From assembly GCA_029936295.1 (NCBI GenBank), contig JAPYTH010000001.1, positions 62,001 through 126,000 of the forward strand: a DNA stretch of 64,000 bases, written 5' to 3'. Shown in pieces: positions 28,042 through 37,044 of the stretch. Source of the stretch: TMED109 sp015660425. Its GTDB lineage: Bacteria; Pseudomonadota; Alphaproteobacteria; TMED109. A program made the position numbers and the translations under genes. The notes beneath the pieces were generated by a model. It saw only the letters and a program-made list of their open reading frames with translations. It made no database searches and was not told the origin of the DNA. Every line of letters starts with the position of its first letter. The first letter of the stretch is position 1.

Positions 28042-28494
28042 TTAATTTTTTTCTTCTATTAACTTAATAACAGAATACACTGCTAATTCGTATCCTAAAT
28101 CCCCTAAACCACAAATAGATCCATCTGCCACCTTAGAAATATATGATTCATGCCTAAAATTTTCTCTTCTATATATATTTGACATATGCACCTCAATAAT
28201 TGGTTTATTAAAGGATTTTAAAGCATCCATTAAAGCTATAGATGTATGGGAGTAGCCTCCTGCATTAATTATTATTCCAGAATATGACTTAGCCGCATTT
28301 TGAATAGTATCAATCAACTTACCTTCATAATTACTTTGCATACATTCAATGTCATATAAGTTTTTTTTGCCTAATTCAATAAGATTATCTTCTATATTTT
28401 TTAATTTTAAATTTCCATATATACTTGGTTCCCTATTTCCTAGTAAATTTAAATTAGGGCCATTGATAACTAAAATACTATTTAACTTATTCAC
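28042..28494 (-). CDS. aroQ: Type II 3-dehydroquinate dehydratase
   Basis: It dehydrates 3-dehydroquinate in the shikimate pathway. The 150-residue protein has VINGPNLNLLGNREPSIYG with the catalytic Tyr and Arg region, NAGGYSHTSIALMDAL, and EVHMSNIYRRENFRHESYIS with the catalytic His. The size fits the dodecameric type II enzyme. The product route leads to chorismate, substrate of the mutase at 14.8 kb. Divergent from thiSG. Confidence 0.96.
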   Translation of the reverse strand: MNKLNSILVINGPNLNLLGNREPSIYGNLKLKNIEDNLIELGKKNLYDIECMQSNYEGKLIDTIQNAAKSYSGIIINAGGYSHTSIALMDALKSFNKPIIEVHMSNIYRRENFRHESYISKVADGSICGLGDLGYELAVYSVIKLIEEKN

Positions 28495-28602
28495 AAATCA
28501 ACCTTATAATACTATTTAAAAATATATTTCATCTATATTATGTTTATTGTTAAATAATATACATTATATATAAAAATAACCAAGAAATGATAATATATAA
28601 AA

Positions 28603-29598
28603 ATGTCAAACAATAAAATAAATATACATATAAACGGTGAAGTAAGATTAATCAAAAACTCTCAATCAATTGAATCTTTCTTAAAAATTTTAAATCTAAA
28701 TAAAAATAATATTGCAATTGAAGTTAATAGAGAAATAGTTAGTAAATCTAATTATAAAACTCATATTATAATGGATAACGATAGAATAGAAATAGTTAAT
28801 TTTATTGGAGGAGGTAATAATATATCTAACAATAAAGACTTTTTAGAAATTGCGGATAAAAAATATCAATCTAGGCTAATAATTGGTAGCGGTAAGTTTA
28901 AAAACTTTGAAGAAAATTTAAAAGCAATTGATTCGTCTGGTGCAGAAATTATAACTGTAGCTATTAGAAGAACTAATATATCTAATCCAAATGAACCAAG
29001 AATTACAGACATAATAAACCCTAAGAAATATACATATTTACCTAATACAGCTGGTTGTTATAATGCTGAAGAAGCAATTAGAACTTTAAATCTAGCAAGA
29101 GAAGCTGGGGGCTGGAACCTAGTAAAACTAGAAGTTTTAGGAGATAAAAAAAGTCTTTACCCCAATATGATAGAAACAATTAAAGCTTCAAAAATCCTTG
29201 TTAAAGAAGGTTTTAAAGTAATGGTATACTGCTCCGATGACCCTATACTAGCCAAACAACTAGAAGATGATGGATGCGCTGCAATTATGCCTCTAGGATC
29301 TCCTATTGGATCAGGCCTAGGAATTCAAAACAAACTCAATTTAAAAATGATAATTGATAACAGCGCTATTCCTGTTATTGTTGATGCTGGATTAGGAACT
29401 GCCTCGGATGCATGTATAGCTATGGAATTAGGATGTGATGGAATTCTTATTAACTCCGCAATAGCCTTAGCAGATAACCCTATTCAAATGGGCGAGGCCA
29501 TGAAACTTGCTGTTAAAGCAGGGAGAATAGCCTATTTATCCGGACGAATGAATAAAAGTGAACTTGCTATAGCTAGTTCTCCAAAAAAAGATTTTTAA
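28603..29598 (+). CDS. thiG: ThiS-ThiG fusion: sulfur carrier plus thiazole synthase
   Basis: One 331-residue chain joins ThiS (residues 1-71, beta-grasp, ending NFIGGG) to ThiG (from about 78). ThiG shows SRLIIGSGKFKNFEENLKAI, the Schiff-base lysine in WNLVKLEVLGD, VYCSDDPILAKQL, and MPLGSPIGSGLGI. Together they build the thiazole of thiamin. In separate proteins the ThiS C-terminal GG must be free to carry thiocarboxylate, so the fusion implies cleavage or another sulfur route. Such fusions are known in some bacteria. No thiamin riboswitch was recognised in the 108 bases before the start. Confidence 0.92.
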   Translation: MSNNKINIHINGEVRLIKNSQSIESFLKILNLNKNNIAIEVNREIVSKSNYKTHIIMDNDRIEIVNFIGGGNNISNNKDFLEIADKKYQSRLIIGSGKFKNFEENLKAIDSSGAEIITVAIRRTNISNPNEPRITDIINPKKYTYLPNTAGCYNAEEAIRTLNLAREAGGWNLVKLEVLGDKKSLYPNMIETIKASKILVKEGFKVMVYCSDDPILAKQLEDDGCAAIMPLGSPIGSGLGIQNKLNLKMIIDNSAIPVIVDAGLGTASDACIAMELGCDGILINSAIALADNPIQMGEAMKLAVKAGRIAYLSGRMNKSELAIASSPKKDF

Positions 29599-29622
29599 TA
29601 TTTATGAAAGGAAATAAGAAAC

Positions 29623-30630
29623 ATGACTATAAATAAACAGGTATTAATGAAAACTAGACCAGTAGGAATGCCAAAACTAACTGATTTTCAGATTATCGAA
29701 TCTAAAATGCCTGAAGTTAGGCACGGAGAAGTTCTAATAAAGATATTATGGTTATCCTTAGATCCATATATGAGAGGAAGAATGAGTAAAGCTAAAAGCT
29801 ATGCCACATCCCTTAATGAAGGAGACGTAATAGTAGGTGGAGCTGTAGGTAAGGTAATTAATTCACAAACTCACGAATATAAAGAAGGTGATATAGTTGA
29901 AGGATTTACATTAGGATGGCAAGAATATGCTATTGTTACTCCGGCTTCTATTAGAAAAATAAATCCAGACCTTGCGCCAATTCAAACAGCTGTTGGTGTA
30001 TTGGGCATGCCTGGCATGACAGCTTTCTTTGGTTTACTACATATTGGAAAACCTATTCCTGGTGATACAGTAGTCGTATCAGCAGCTTCTGGAGCTGTAG
30101 GTCAGCTTGTAGGCCAAATTGCAAAAATTGGAGGTTGTCATGTAGTAGGAATAGCAGGAGGAAAAGAAAAGTGCGATTATTTAACAAATACATTAAAATT
30201 TGATGCTGCAATAGATTATAAAAATGAAAATATTGATGAAATGTTAGACAAATATTGTCCAAATGGAGTGAATGTCTATTTTGATAATGTAGGAGGAAGA
30301 ATTACTGACTCAGTTATTAATAAATTAGCTAACTATGCGAGAGTAGCTGTTTGCGGAGTAATATCACAATATAATTTAACAGCTCCAGAACCAGGACTTA
30401 GAACGCATAGAGCTATGTTGACAAACCAAGCAACAACCGAAGGTTTCTTGGTATTTCAGTTTGCACAAAAATATCATATAGGTTTAGAAAGAATGGCAAA
30501 ATGGATAAAAGAAGGAAAGATAATTTATAAAGAAGATGTAGTTGAAGGCATTGAAAAGGCCCCTGAAGCATTTATAGGCCTTATGAATGGAAAAAACTTT
30601 GGAAAACTTTTAGTAAAAGTTTCAGATTGA
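29623..30630 (+). CDS. NADP-dependent alkenal/enone reductase (CurA-like MDR)
   Basis: A 335-residue zinc-free medium-chain reductase. The opening RPVGMPKLTDFQI and LWLSLDPYMRGRM are typical of the YncB/CurA/leukotriene B4 dehydrogenase group. The NADP fold has VSAASGAVGQLVGQIAKIGG and GIAGGKEKCDYLTN. The conserved YFDNVGG follows. It probably reduces alpha,beta-unsaturated aldehydes or ketones; the physiological substrate is unknown. It ends exactly where the convergent aspS ends. AAAGGA precedes the ATG. Confidence 0.9.
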   Translation: MTINKQVLMKTRPVGMPKLTDFQIIESKMPEVRHGEVLIKILWLSLDPYMRGRMSKAKSYATSLNEGDVIVGGAVGKVINSQTHEYKEGDIVEGFTLGWQEYAIVTPASIRKINPDLAPIQTAVGVLGMPGMTAFFGLLHIGKPIPGDTVVVSAASGAVGQLVGQIAKIGGCHVVGIAGGKEKCDYLTNTLKFDAAIDYKNENIDEMLDKYCPNGVNVYFDNVGGRITDSVINKLANYARVAVCGVISQYNLTAPEPGLRTHRAMLTNQATTEGFLVFQFAQKYHIGLERMAKWIKEGKIIYKEDVVEGIEKAPEAFIGLMNGKNFGKLLVKVSD

Positions 30631-32418
30631 TTATTTTTCTACAATTTTAGGTTTGTTAATTTTTAATGAAAGCTCCTTTAATTGATTATCATCAATATCA
30701 GAAGGAGCATTCATTAATAAATCTTGTGCTTGTTGATTCATTGGGAACATTATTACTTCTCTAATATTTGGTTCATTAGCTAACAACATTACTATTCTAT
30801 CTATTCCTGGAGCTATGCCTCCATGAGGAGGTGCTCCAAATTTAAAAGCATTATATAAAGCGCCAAACCTATTTTTTAAATCTTCAATACTATATCCCGC
30901 TATACTAAATGCCTTCTCCATAATTTCAGTTTTATGATTTCTAATAGCCCCAGATGAGAGCTCTATACCATTACATATTATATCATACTGCCAAGCCAAT
31001 ATATTTAAAGGATCTTTGGTTTCAAGCGCTTCCATTCCTCCTTGTGGCATAGAAAAAGGATTGTGGCTAAATATTATAGAATCAGTTTTTTCATCCAACT
31101 CATACATAGGAAAATCTACAGTCCAGCAGAACTTAAAAATATTTTTTTCAATAATATCCATTTCTTCAGCTATTCTCATTCTAGCTTTTCCAGCGAAACT
31201 AGATGCTTCATTAACTTTATTACATACAAAAAAAACGGCATCTCTATCTTTTGCATTAGCATTATTTTTTATATTTTGAATTGCCTCTTGTGACAAGAAT
31301 TTAGCTATAGGCCCCTTAGCTTCTCCTCCACTTAACAAAATATACCCTAATCCTGGTTGTCCTTGATCTTGTGCCCAAGAATTTAACTTATCAAAAAATG
31401 AACGAGGTCTTTCTGCCACATTAGGAGCAGCAATAGCTCTCACAACAGACCCTTTATCTATTTGTTCTTTAAAAGCTCTAAATGTTACACCTTCATGCAA
31501 AAAAGCTTGAGTTACGTCACATATTTCTAAAGGATTCCTTAAATCAGGCTTATCTGTTCCATATTTCAATATTGCATCTTTATATGTAATTCTTGGAAAT
31601 GAATTAGAAGTAATCTCCCAATCAGAAAATTCTTTAAATACCCCTGTAAGCACGGGTTCAATAGCGTTAAAAACATCGTCTTGTGTAGCAAAAGCCATTT
31701 CCATATCTAATTGATAAAACTCTCCAGGACTTCTATCTGTACGGGCGTCTTCATCTCTAAAACAGGGTGCAATTTGAAAATAACGGTCAAAACCTGATGC
31801 CATTATTAATTGTTTAAACTGTTGAGGAGCTTGTGGTAAAGCATAAAATTTTCCTGGGTTTAAGCGTGAGGGTACTAAAAAATCTCTAGCCCCTTCAGGA
31901 GATGAAGCAGTTAAAATAGGTGTTTGGAATTCATTAAACCCGCTTTCTGTCATCCTTTTTCTTATAGATGAAATTATTTTAGATCGTAGTATCATATTAC
32001 TTTGCATTTTAGATCTTCTTAAATCCAAAAATCTATTTTTAAGCCTAATTTCTTCTCCAAGGTCATGATCTCCCGACACTGGCATAGGAAGGGTTTCAGA
32101 GGAAGATTCTATTTTATATTCCTTTACAGCTACTTCTATTTCTCCAGTAGCAAGCTTTTTATTGATTAATTCATCAGACCTCTTTACCACCTCACCAGAA
32201 ATGGTTATTACACTTTCTAATCGTGTTTCCTCACATATTTTAAAGAAAGGGTTATCATTATCTATTACTAATTGAATTACTCCATAATGATCTCTTAAAT
32301 CAATAAATAATAATCCACCATGGTCTCTTTTACGGTCAACCCAGCCAGATAATTTAACAACTTCACCTACATTTTTAGGTAATATTTCCCCACAATTATG
32401 TGAACGATAAAGATGCAT
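30631..32418 (-). CDS. aspS: Aspartyl-tRNA synthetase (bacterial type)
   Basis: A class IIb synthetase of 595 residues. The N-terminal OB anticodon domain has LSGWVDRKRDHGGLLFIDLRD. Motif 2 surrounds FRDEDARTDRSPGEFYQLD. The GAD insertion domain occupies about 280-410. Motif 3 is GIAPGIDRIVML, followed by REVIMFPMNQQAQDL. ATG 32418 is preceded by AAAGGA eight bases upstream and gives the family start MHLYRSHNCGE; a farther ATG at 32454 would add a non-family leader. Whether it is discriminating or also charges tRNA-Asn cannot be settled here. Confidence 0.96.
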   Translation of the reverse strand: MHLYRSHNCGEILPKNVGEVVKLSGWVDRKRDHGGLLFIDLRDHYGVIQLVIDNDNPFFKICEETRLESVITISGEVVKRSDELINKKLATGEIEVAVKEYKIESSSETLPMPVSGDHDLGEEIRLKNRFLDLRRSKMQSNMILRSKIISSIRKRMTESGFNEFQTPILTASSPEGARDFLVPSRLNPGKFYALPQAPQQFKQLIMASGFDRYFQIAPCFRDEDARTDRSPGEFYQLDMEMAFATQDDVFNAIEPVLTGVFKEFSDWEITSNSFPRITYKDAILKYGTDKPDLRNPLEICDVTQAFLHEGVTFRAFKEQIDKGSVVRAIAAPNVAERPRSFFDKLNSWAQDQGQPGLGYILLSGGEAKGPIAKFLSQEAIQNIKNNANAKDRDAVFFVCNKVNEASSFAGKARMRIAEEMDIIEKNIFKFCWTVDFPMYELDEKTDSIIFSHNPFSMPQGGMEALETKDPLNILAWQYDIICNGIELSSGAIRNHKTEIMEKAFSIAGYSIEDLKNRFGALYNAFKFGAPPHGGIAPGIDRIVMLLANEPNIREVIMFPMNQQAQDLLMNAPSDIDDNQLKELSLKINKPKIVEK

Positions 32419-32541
32419 ATAATTATCCTTTATAAAATATAAAATATTATACACTAACTTTTAGACAAAATTTAGAAAATTTCAAACCAAAATATATTTA
32501 GTTTTGTTGATTACAAACAAATCTAATGCTATTCCTTTAAA

Positions 32542-33678
32542 ATGACGCTTATAATCCAATCAGATGAGATATTAGATCTCTGTAATAAACTAAAATCAGA
32601 AAAATTTATATGCGTTGATACAGAATTTATACGAGAAAAATATTACCACCCAAAACTTTGTCTAATTCAAATAGGAGATTCAAAGGGGAATGGATGGGCA
32701 ATAGACCCTTTAATAAAAAATATAAATTTACAGCCTCTTTACGAACTTTTTTTAAACGTAAAAATACTTAAAGTATTTCATTCACCAAGACAAGATTTTG
32801 AAATAATATTTAACATATTAAATAAAATACCTAAACCAATTTTTGATACACAATCTGCAGCTATGGCTTGCGGTTTTGGAGATTCAGCAAGTTATGAATC
32901 ATTAGTAAATAATATAGTTAATATAAATTTAGATAAAAGTGCTAGATTTACTGATTGGCAGGTAAGACCGTTATCTAAAAAACAAATAGATTATGCTATA
33001 TCTGATGTAACACACCTTTCAAAAATTTATACTTATTTATGTGAAGAAATGATTAAAAATAATCGTTTAGATTGGATTAAGGAAGAAATTCATAAATTCT
33101 TTGATTTAAGTATATATGTTACAGAGCCAGCTAATGCTTGGAAAAGAATTAAGTTTTTTAGCTCTAATAAAATTACTATGTCTGTTTTTAAAGAAATTGC
33201 CCAAATACGTGAAGAACTCGCAAAAAGTCTAAATGTTCCAAGAAATAAGATCATGAGAGATGATATAATAATTAAATTAGCCAAAAATCCTCCAAAAGAT
33301 ATAGCGGAACTTGATGAATTAAGAGGAATGAACCTAAAATATATGAATAGTTCACATAAAACTCTTATTTTAAAAAGTATAGAGACGGGAAAAAAGAATA
33401 ATAATACAGATTGGTTAAATAATAATGTTAAAAACAACAATGTATCCAAAGCTGTTATAGATATATTAAAGATTATTTTATTAAGTTGTGCTGAAAAATA
33501 TAATATTTCGCCTCTACTTATAGCTAATAGAGAAGATATCAAGCATATAGCTCAAGGTAAAAAAGATGTTAAAGCTTTAAAAGGCTGGAGATATGAAATA
33601 TTCGGGTCTTCAGCCTTAAAATTAATTGAAGGAAGCTTAACTCTTACAGTTAAAGATGGCTCTGTAATAATAGAATAA
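32542..33678 (+). CDS. rnd: Ribonuclease D
   Basis: This 3'-5' exoribonuclease trims tRNA precursors. The 378-residue protein has the DEDDy nuclease residues in VDTEFIREKYYHP (D, E), FHSPRQDFEII (D) and QIDYAISDVTHL (Y, D). An HRDC domain follows (RNKIMRDDIIIKLAKNPP), then a second, weaker HRDC-like region. Length and order are normal. It stands alone, divergent from aspS, with its end 13 bases from the convergent SDR. Confidence 0.95.
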   Translation: MTLIIQSDEILDLCNKLKSEKFICVDTEFIREKYYHPKLCLIQIGDSKGNGWAIDPLIKNINLQPLYELFLNVKILKVFHSPRQDFEIIFNILNKIPKPIFDTQSAAMACGFGDSASYESLVNNIVNINLDKSARFTDWQVRPLSKKQIDYAISDVTHLSKIYTYLCEEMIKNNRLDWIKEEIHKFFDLSIYVTEPANAWKRIKFFSSNKITMSVFKEIAQIREELAKSLNVPRNKIMRDDIIIKLAKNPPKDIAELDELRGMNLKYMNSSHKTLILKSIETGKKNNNTDWLNNNVKNNNVSKAVIDILKIILLSCAEKYNISPLLIANREDIKHIAQGKKDVKALKGWRYEIFGSSALKLIEGSLTLTVKDGSVIIE

Positions 33679-33691
33679 ATATAATATTACC

Positions 33692-34477
33692 TTAATAAGT
33701 TCCTGGATAAGCTCCTCCATCTAGAAGAAGATTCTGTCCAGTAATATATCCCGCATGACTACTACATAAAAATGCACATGCTGCACCGAATTCATCTGGT
33801 GTACCAAATCTACCTGAAGGATTTCCAGCTGCTCTAGCTGAACTAATTTCTTCTTCACTTTGACCTGTTTTCTGGGACATAAACTTAAAACCGCTTCTTA
33901 ACCGATCTGTATCAAATGGCCCTGGTAAAATATTATTAATAGTAACATTATTTATAATTGTCTTACGAGCTATTCCCGCAACAAATCCTGTTAATCCACT
34001 TCTGGCACCATTAGAAAGGCCTAAAATATCAATAGGTGCCTTTACTGAACTTGAAGTAATATTAATTATTCTTCCAAATTTCCTATTTTGCATTCCATCT
34101 ACATAGGACTTAATTAGTTCTATTGGAGTGAACATGTTTGCTATACACGCATTCATCCAATCATCCCTATCCCAATCTCTAAAATCACCTGGAGGAGGGC
34201 CACCAGCATTATTAACTAAAATGTCAGGTGCAGGACAAAGTTTTAAAAGTTTACTTTGCTCTTCTTTAGAAGTTATGTCTGCACAAAACTCTATGACTTG
34301 TACACCAAACTCATTTCTTATTTCGTTAGCAGTAGATGATAATACTTCTTGATCTCGACCATTAATAACCAAATCAACCCCTTCAGACGCTAAAGCTTTA
34401 GCACATCCTTTACCTAAACCTCTACTAGAAGCACATACAATCGCATTTTTTCCTTGAAGCCCCATATCCATATACAT
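33692..34477 (-). CDS. SDR-family protein (BKR-like) lacking the usual YxxxK
   Basis: A 261-residue short-chain dehydrogenase-like protein. The cofactor loop is CASSRGLGKG, VNNAGGPPPGDF replaces the standard NNAG segment, and ITSSSVKAPI holds the serine. At the catalytic tetrad position it reads LSNGARSGLTGF, so Tyr and Lys of YxxxK are replaced by Ser and Arg. This matches a known 3-oxoacyl-ACP-reductase-like SDR subgroup with an imperfect tetrad. ATG 34477 or the internal ATG of MGLQGK could start it. Activity and substrate are unknown. The hdaA gene lies 15 bases upstream. Confidence 0.85.
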   Translation of the reverse strand: MYMDMGLQGKNAIVCASSRGLGKGCAKALASEGVDLVINGRDQEVLSSTANEIRNEFGVQVIEFCADITSKEEQSKLLKLCPAPDILVNNAGGPPPGDFRDWDRDDWMNACIANMFTPIELIKSYVDGMQNRKFGRIINITSSSVKAPIDILGLSNGARSGLTGFVAGIARKTIINNVTINNILPGPFDTDRLRSGFKFMSQKTGQSEEEISSARAAGNPSGRFGTPDEFGAACAFLCSSHAGYITGQNLLLDGGAYPGTY

Positions 34478-34492
34478 TTCTCCTAAAGTTGA

Positions 34493-35161
34493 TTATAATT
34501 TAATAATATTTTTAATAAAAGGTATAGTAATTTTTTTTGTTTTTTCTATAGATTTAAAATCAATTTTAGAAACTAATTTAGGTATAGCTTCAAAAGATCT
34601 ATCAATTCTTTTTATTAAATAATCAATAACATCCATTTCAACTAAAACACCTTTATCTAAAAATTGCTTAATTAATAAGTTTCTTAACAATTTGTCATCA
34701 GGAAAACTTATATTAATCTGAGGCATAGAAAGTAATCTTGATTTTAAATCCGGCAACTCAAAATTTAATTGAGATATAGAAAGCTCAGAGGTAATCATTA
34801 AATTATGTTTTTTTTCTATTAGCATATTGTAAAGATGAAATAATAATATTTCGGATTTCAACAACTCTATATTCTCAATTATAAGGCACTTTTTTTCTGA
34901 AAGTTTATCAATATTTCCATCTGAAATATCTGTCGCTTCTAAAATTTCTCCTTGGGATAATGTCTTTAAAACTTGAGCTAAATGACTCTTTCCAGAACCT
35001 AATGGGCCACAAACTATTAATCCAAATACGGTCCAATTAGGCCAAGTATCTAACCAAGCAACTGCTTCTTTATTTACCTCACTCACAAAATAATCACTTC
35101 TACCCATTGATGGAATAGACCTTAGATTCAATATTAACTGCTGCTGAACAGAACTATTCAT
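34493..35161 (-). CDS. hdaA: DnaA-related regulator HdaA
   Basis: A 222-residue AAA+ protein related to the DnaA ATPase domain but without the DNA-binding domain IV. Walker A is GPLGSGKSHL at about 52-61; the Walker B-like strand reads CLIIENIEL. The sensor-like region SRLLSMPQINISFPDD follows. Hda proteins stimulate DnaA-ATP hydrolysis with the sliding clamp, and the N-terminal QQQLILNL is a plausible clamp-binding motif. Gene order DUF2066-permease-hdaA divergent from purM is typical for alphaproteobacteria. Confidence 0.87.
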   Translation of the reverse strand: MNSSVQQQLILNLRSIPSMGRSDYFVSEVNKEAVAWLDTWPNWTVFGLIVCGPLGSGKSHLAQVLKTLSQGEILEATDISDGNIDKLSEKKCLIIENIELLKSEILLFHLYNMLIEKKHNLMITSELSISQLNFELPDLKSRLLSMPQINISFPDDKLLRNLLIKQFLDKGVLVEMDVIDYLIKRIDRSFEAIPKLVSKIDFKSIEKTKKITIPFIKNIIKL

Positions 35162-35173
35162 TTAAGTATTACC

Positions 35174-36184
35174 CTATGATTTGTTTTCTAAAAATACGAC
35201 ACATAAAACTGCAGTTAAAGGAATAGCAATCAAAACACCCAAAAGTCCAAACGCAGCACCACCCGCTAAAAGAGCAAACATTCCTACTAAAGGATGTAAC
35301 CCAACATTTTTTGAAATATATTTGGGGACTAAGATATAAGATTCAATAAATTGACCAACAACAAATATTCCCAATATATAGAATATTATTGAGAAAGTAC
35401 TAAATTGTATTAGAGAAAATAATAATGTTATACTTAACCCTATAATTGTTCCTAAAAATGGAATAAATGATAAAATACCTATCATAAATCCTATACTTAT
35501 TGCACCTTCAATCTTAAGGATAGATAAAAAACTAGAATAAAATATCATAAGTATTAAAGAAACAATAAATTGCCCCCTAAAGAAAGAAGACAAAACTATA
35601 TCTATTTTTGGCAATTTATTATCTATAGTATTTTTATAATTTTTTGGAATATTATCTCTTACATATTTTATAATTTTTTCCCAATCATAAAGAATATAAC
35701 AAGTGACAACAGGAGTAATTATAATTAATCCTAAAATATTTAATAAAGCCTTGCCCTTACCAAAGGAAACACTAAATATATTTATTAAAATTTCAATTAA
35801 TTCATTGCTTTTAGTAGATAAAATGTTCTTCAAAGAATCTAAATAATTATCATTTAAAATATTATGAAATTTATCATCAATAAAATGTAGTAAATGTTCA
35901 TAAATTAAAGGAAATTTTGAAATAATAATACTAAATTGTTCAATACACACTGGAATTAAAAATATAAACCCTCCAAAGAAAAAACATAAACTTATAAACA
36001 AAGCAATCAATACAGAAAATAAGTGAGCTAATCCTATACTTTCCAATTTTATTACTAAGGGATTAAGAATATAAGCTAGCAAAATACCTACAATAAATGG
36101 TAACAATATTGCAGATACTAACCATAAAAATGCCAAAAATAATAATATATATAAAAAAACAATATTATTTTTATTTAATAACAA
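35174..36184 (-). CDS. AI-2E family (PerM-like) membrane permease
   Basis: A 336-residue integral membrane protein with about eight hydrophobic segments. Family blocks are PFIVGILLAYILNPLV near the N-terminus, SFFRGQFIVSLILM, GILSFIPFLGTIIG, and the C-terminal LHPLVGMFALLAGGAAFGLLGVLIAIPL. The family is named for autoinducer-2 export, but most members have no proven substrate, and some act as Na+/H+ antiporters. It lies between DUF2066 and hdaA, a conserved arrangement. Confidence 0.9.
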   Translation of the reverse strand: MLLNKNNIVFLYILLFLAFLWLVSAILLPFIVGILLAYILNPLVIKLESIGLAHLFSVLIALFISLCFFFGGFIFLIPVCIEQFSIIISKFPLIYEHLLHFIDDKFHNILNDNYLDSLKNILSTKSNELIEILINIFSVSFGKGKALLNILGLIIITPVVTCYILYDWEKIIKYVRDNIPKNYKNTIDNKLPKIDIVLSSFFRGQFIVSLILMIFYSSFLSILKIEGAISIGFMIGILSFIPFLGTIIGLSITLLFSLIQFSTFSIIFYILGIFVVGQFIESYILVPKYISKNVGLHPLVGMFALLAGGAAFGLLGVLIAIPLTAVLCVVFLENKS

Positions 36185-36206
36185 TAATCTTCTCCTTATA
36201 AATCTA

Positions 36207-36965
36207 TCACTCTGCTAATAAAATAGAAGAGTCTTTTTTATAATTTTTGTGTTCCAGACCTAAAGGCTCTATAACTCTCTTATTAAGATCAATTAAACTT
36301 ATATGATATCCATCATGGACACTTAATCTTTTCTGTATGTCAATTCTAGATTTATTAAAAACTTTAAATAAAGAAGATTCATTTTCTATATTTATACTAG
36401 CCTGAATTAATGCATTATTATAGGAGAGAGATAAAATATTATACTCTATGAGCTCATCTATATTATTTAGATTGTTAATTAATAGTCGCCAATTTTGAAA
36501 ATCATTAAAACTAGCATTTAAATTCATAATTTTGACATCCATATTATCATGGAAAGAGATATTATAATTATTCAACAGTTTACTTATTTCGTTTAAGTTA
36601 TAAAATACTGAAAATTCGGCTTTATAATTCATATTAGATAATATCTCATAATGAATTTTATACCCTGTGACAAAGTTCTTAATATCTATTTCTTTATTAT
36701 CCTTTAAAATTGATTTAATTAAAATATAATCTTCATTATTTAATTTCCAAGAAAGTAACTTTTTTAAACCTAATAATATTGCTGCTTGTGTTGCATCGTA
36801 TCTAGCTAACTTAATATCTTCAGAAATAATATCTATATTGATATTATCAACAGAGAAAAAATCGTTTGCATTGCCAGTATTATGAAATATTAATACACAC
36901 AATAATATAATGAAACCGCATAGTAATTTTAAACTATATATAAAATATTTTATATTTTTAATCAT
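36207..36965 (-). CDS. DUF2066-like exported protein
   Basis: A 252-residue protein with a hydrophobic leader (about 8-32) and then a DUF2066-like region: NIDIISEDIKLARYDATQAAILLGLKKLL and FVTGYKIHYEILSNMNYKAEFSVFYN. The family is periplasmic with unknown function. Sequence conservation is weak apart from the ARxxA...LL helix; the assignment leans on that block and on the purM/AI-2E/hdaA context. It begins the minus-strand set divergent from purM. Confidence 0.68.
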   Translation of the reverse strand: MIKNIKYFIYSLKLLCGFIILLCVLIFHNTGNANDFFSVDNINIDIISEDIKLARYDATQAAILLGLKKLLSWKLNNEDYILIKSILKDNKEIDIKNFVTGYKIHYEILSNMNYKAEFSVFYNLNEISKLLNNYNISFHDNMDVKIMNLNASFNDFQNWRLLINNLNNIDELIEYNILSLSYNNALIQASINIENESSLFKVFNKSRIDIQKRLSVHDGYHISLIDLNKRVIEPLGLEHKNYKKDSSILLAE

Positions 36966-37044
36966 CTTTAACCATTATAATTGCAAAACTATATATATCT
37001 AGTATCGTCTTATTAAAAATTTAAATATAGGATAAATATAAAAT

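Noticed and set aside
28487..28495. TTATTCACA at the aroQ start as a DnaA site
   Set aside because: It is a single copy overlapping the start codon region with no replication context; treated as chance.
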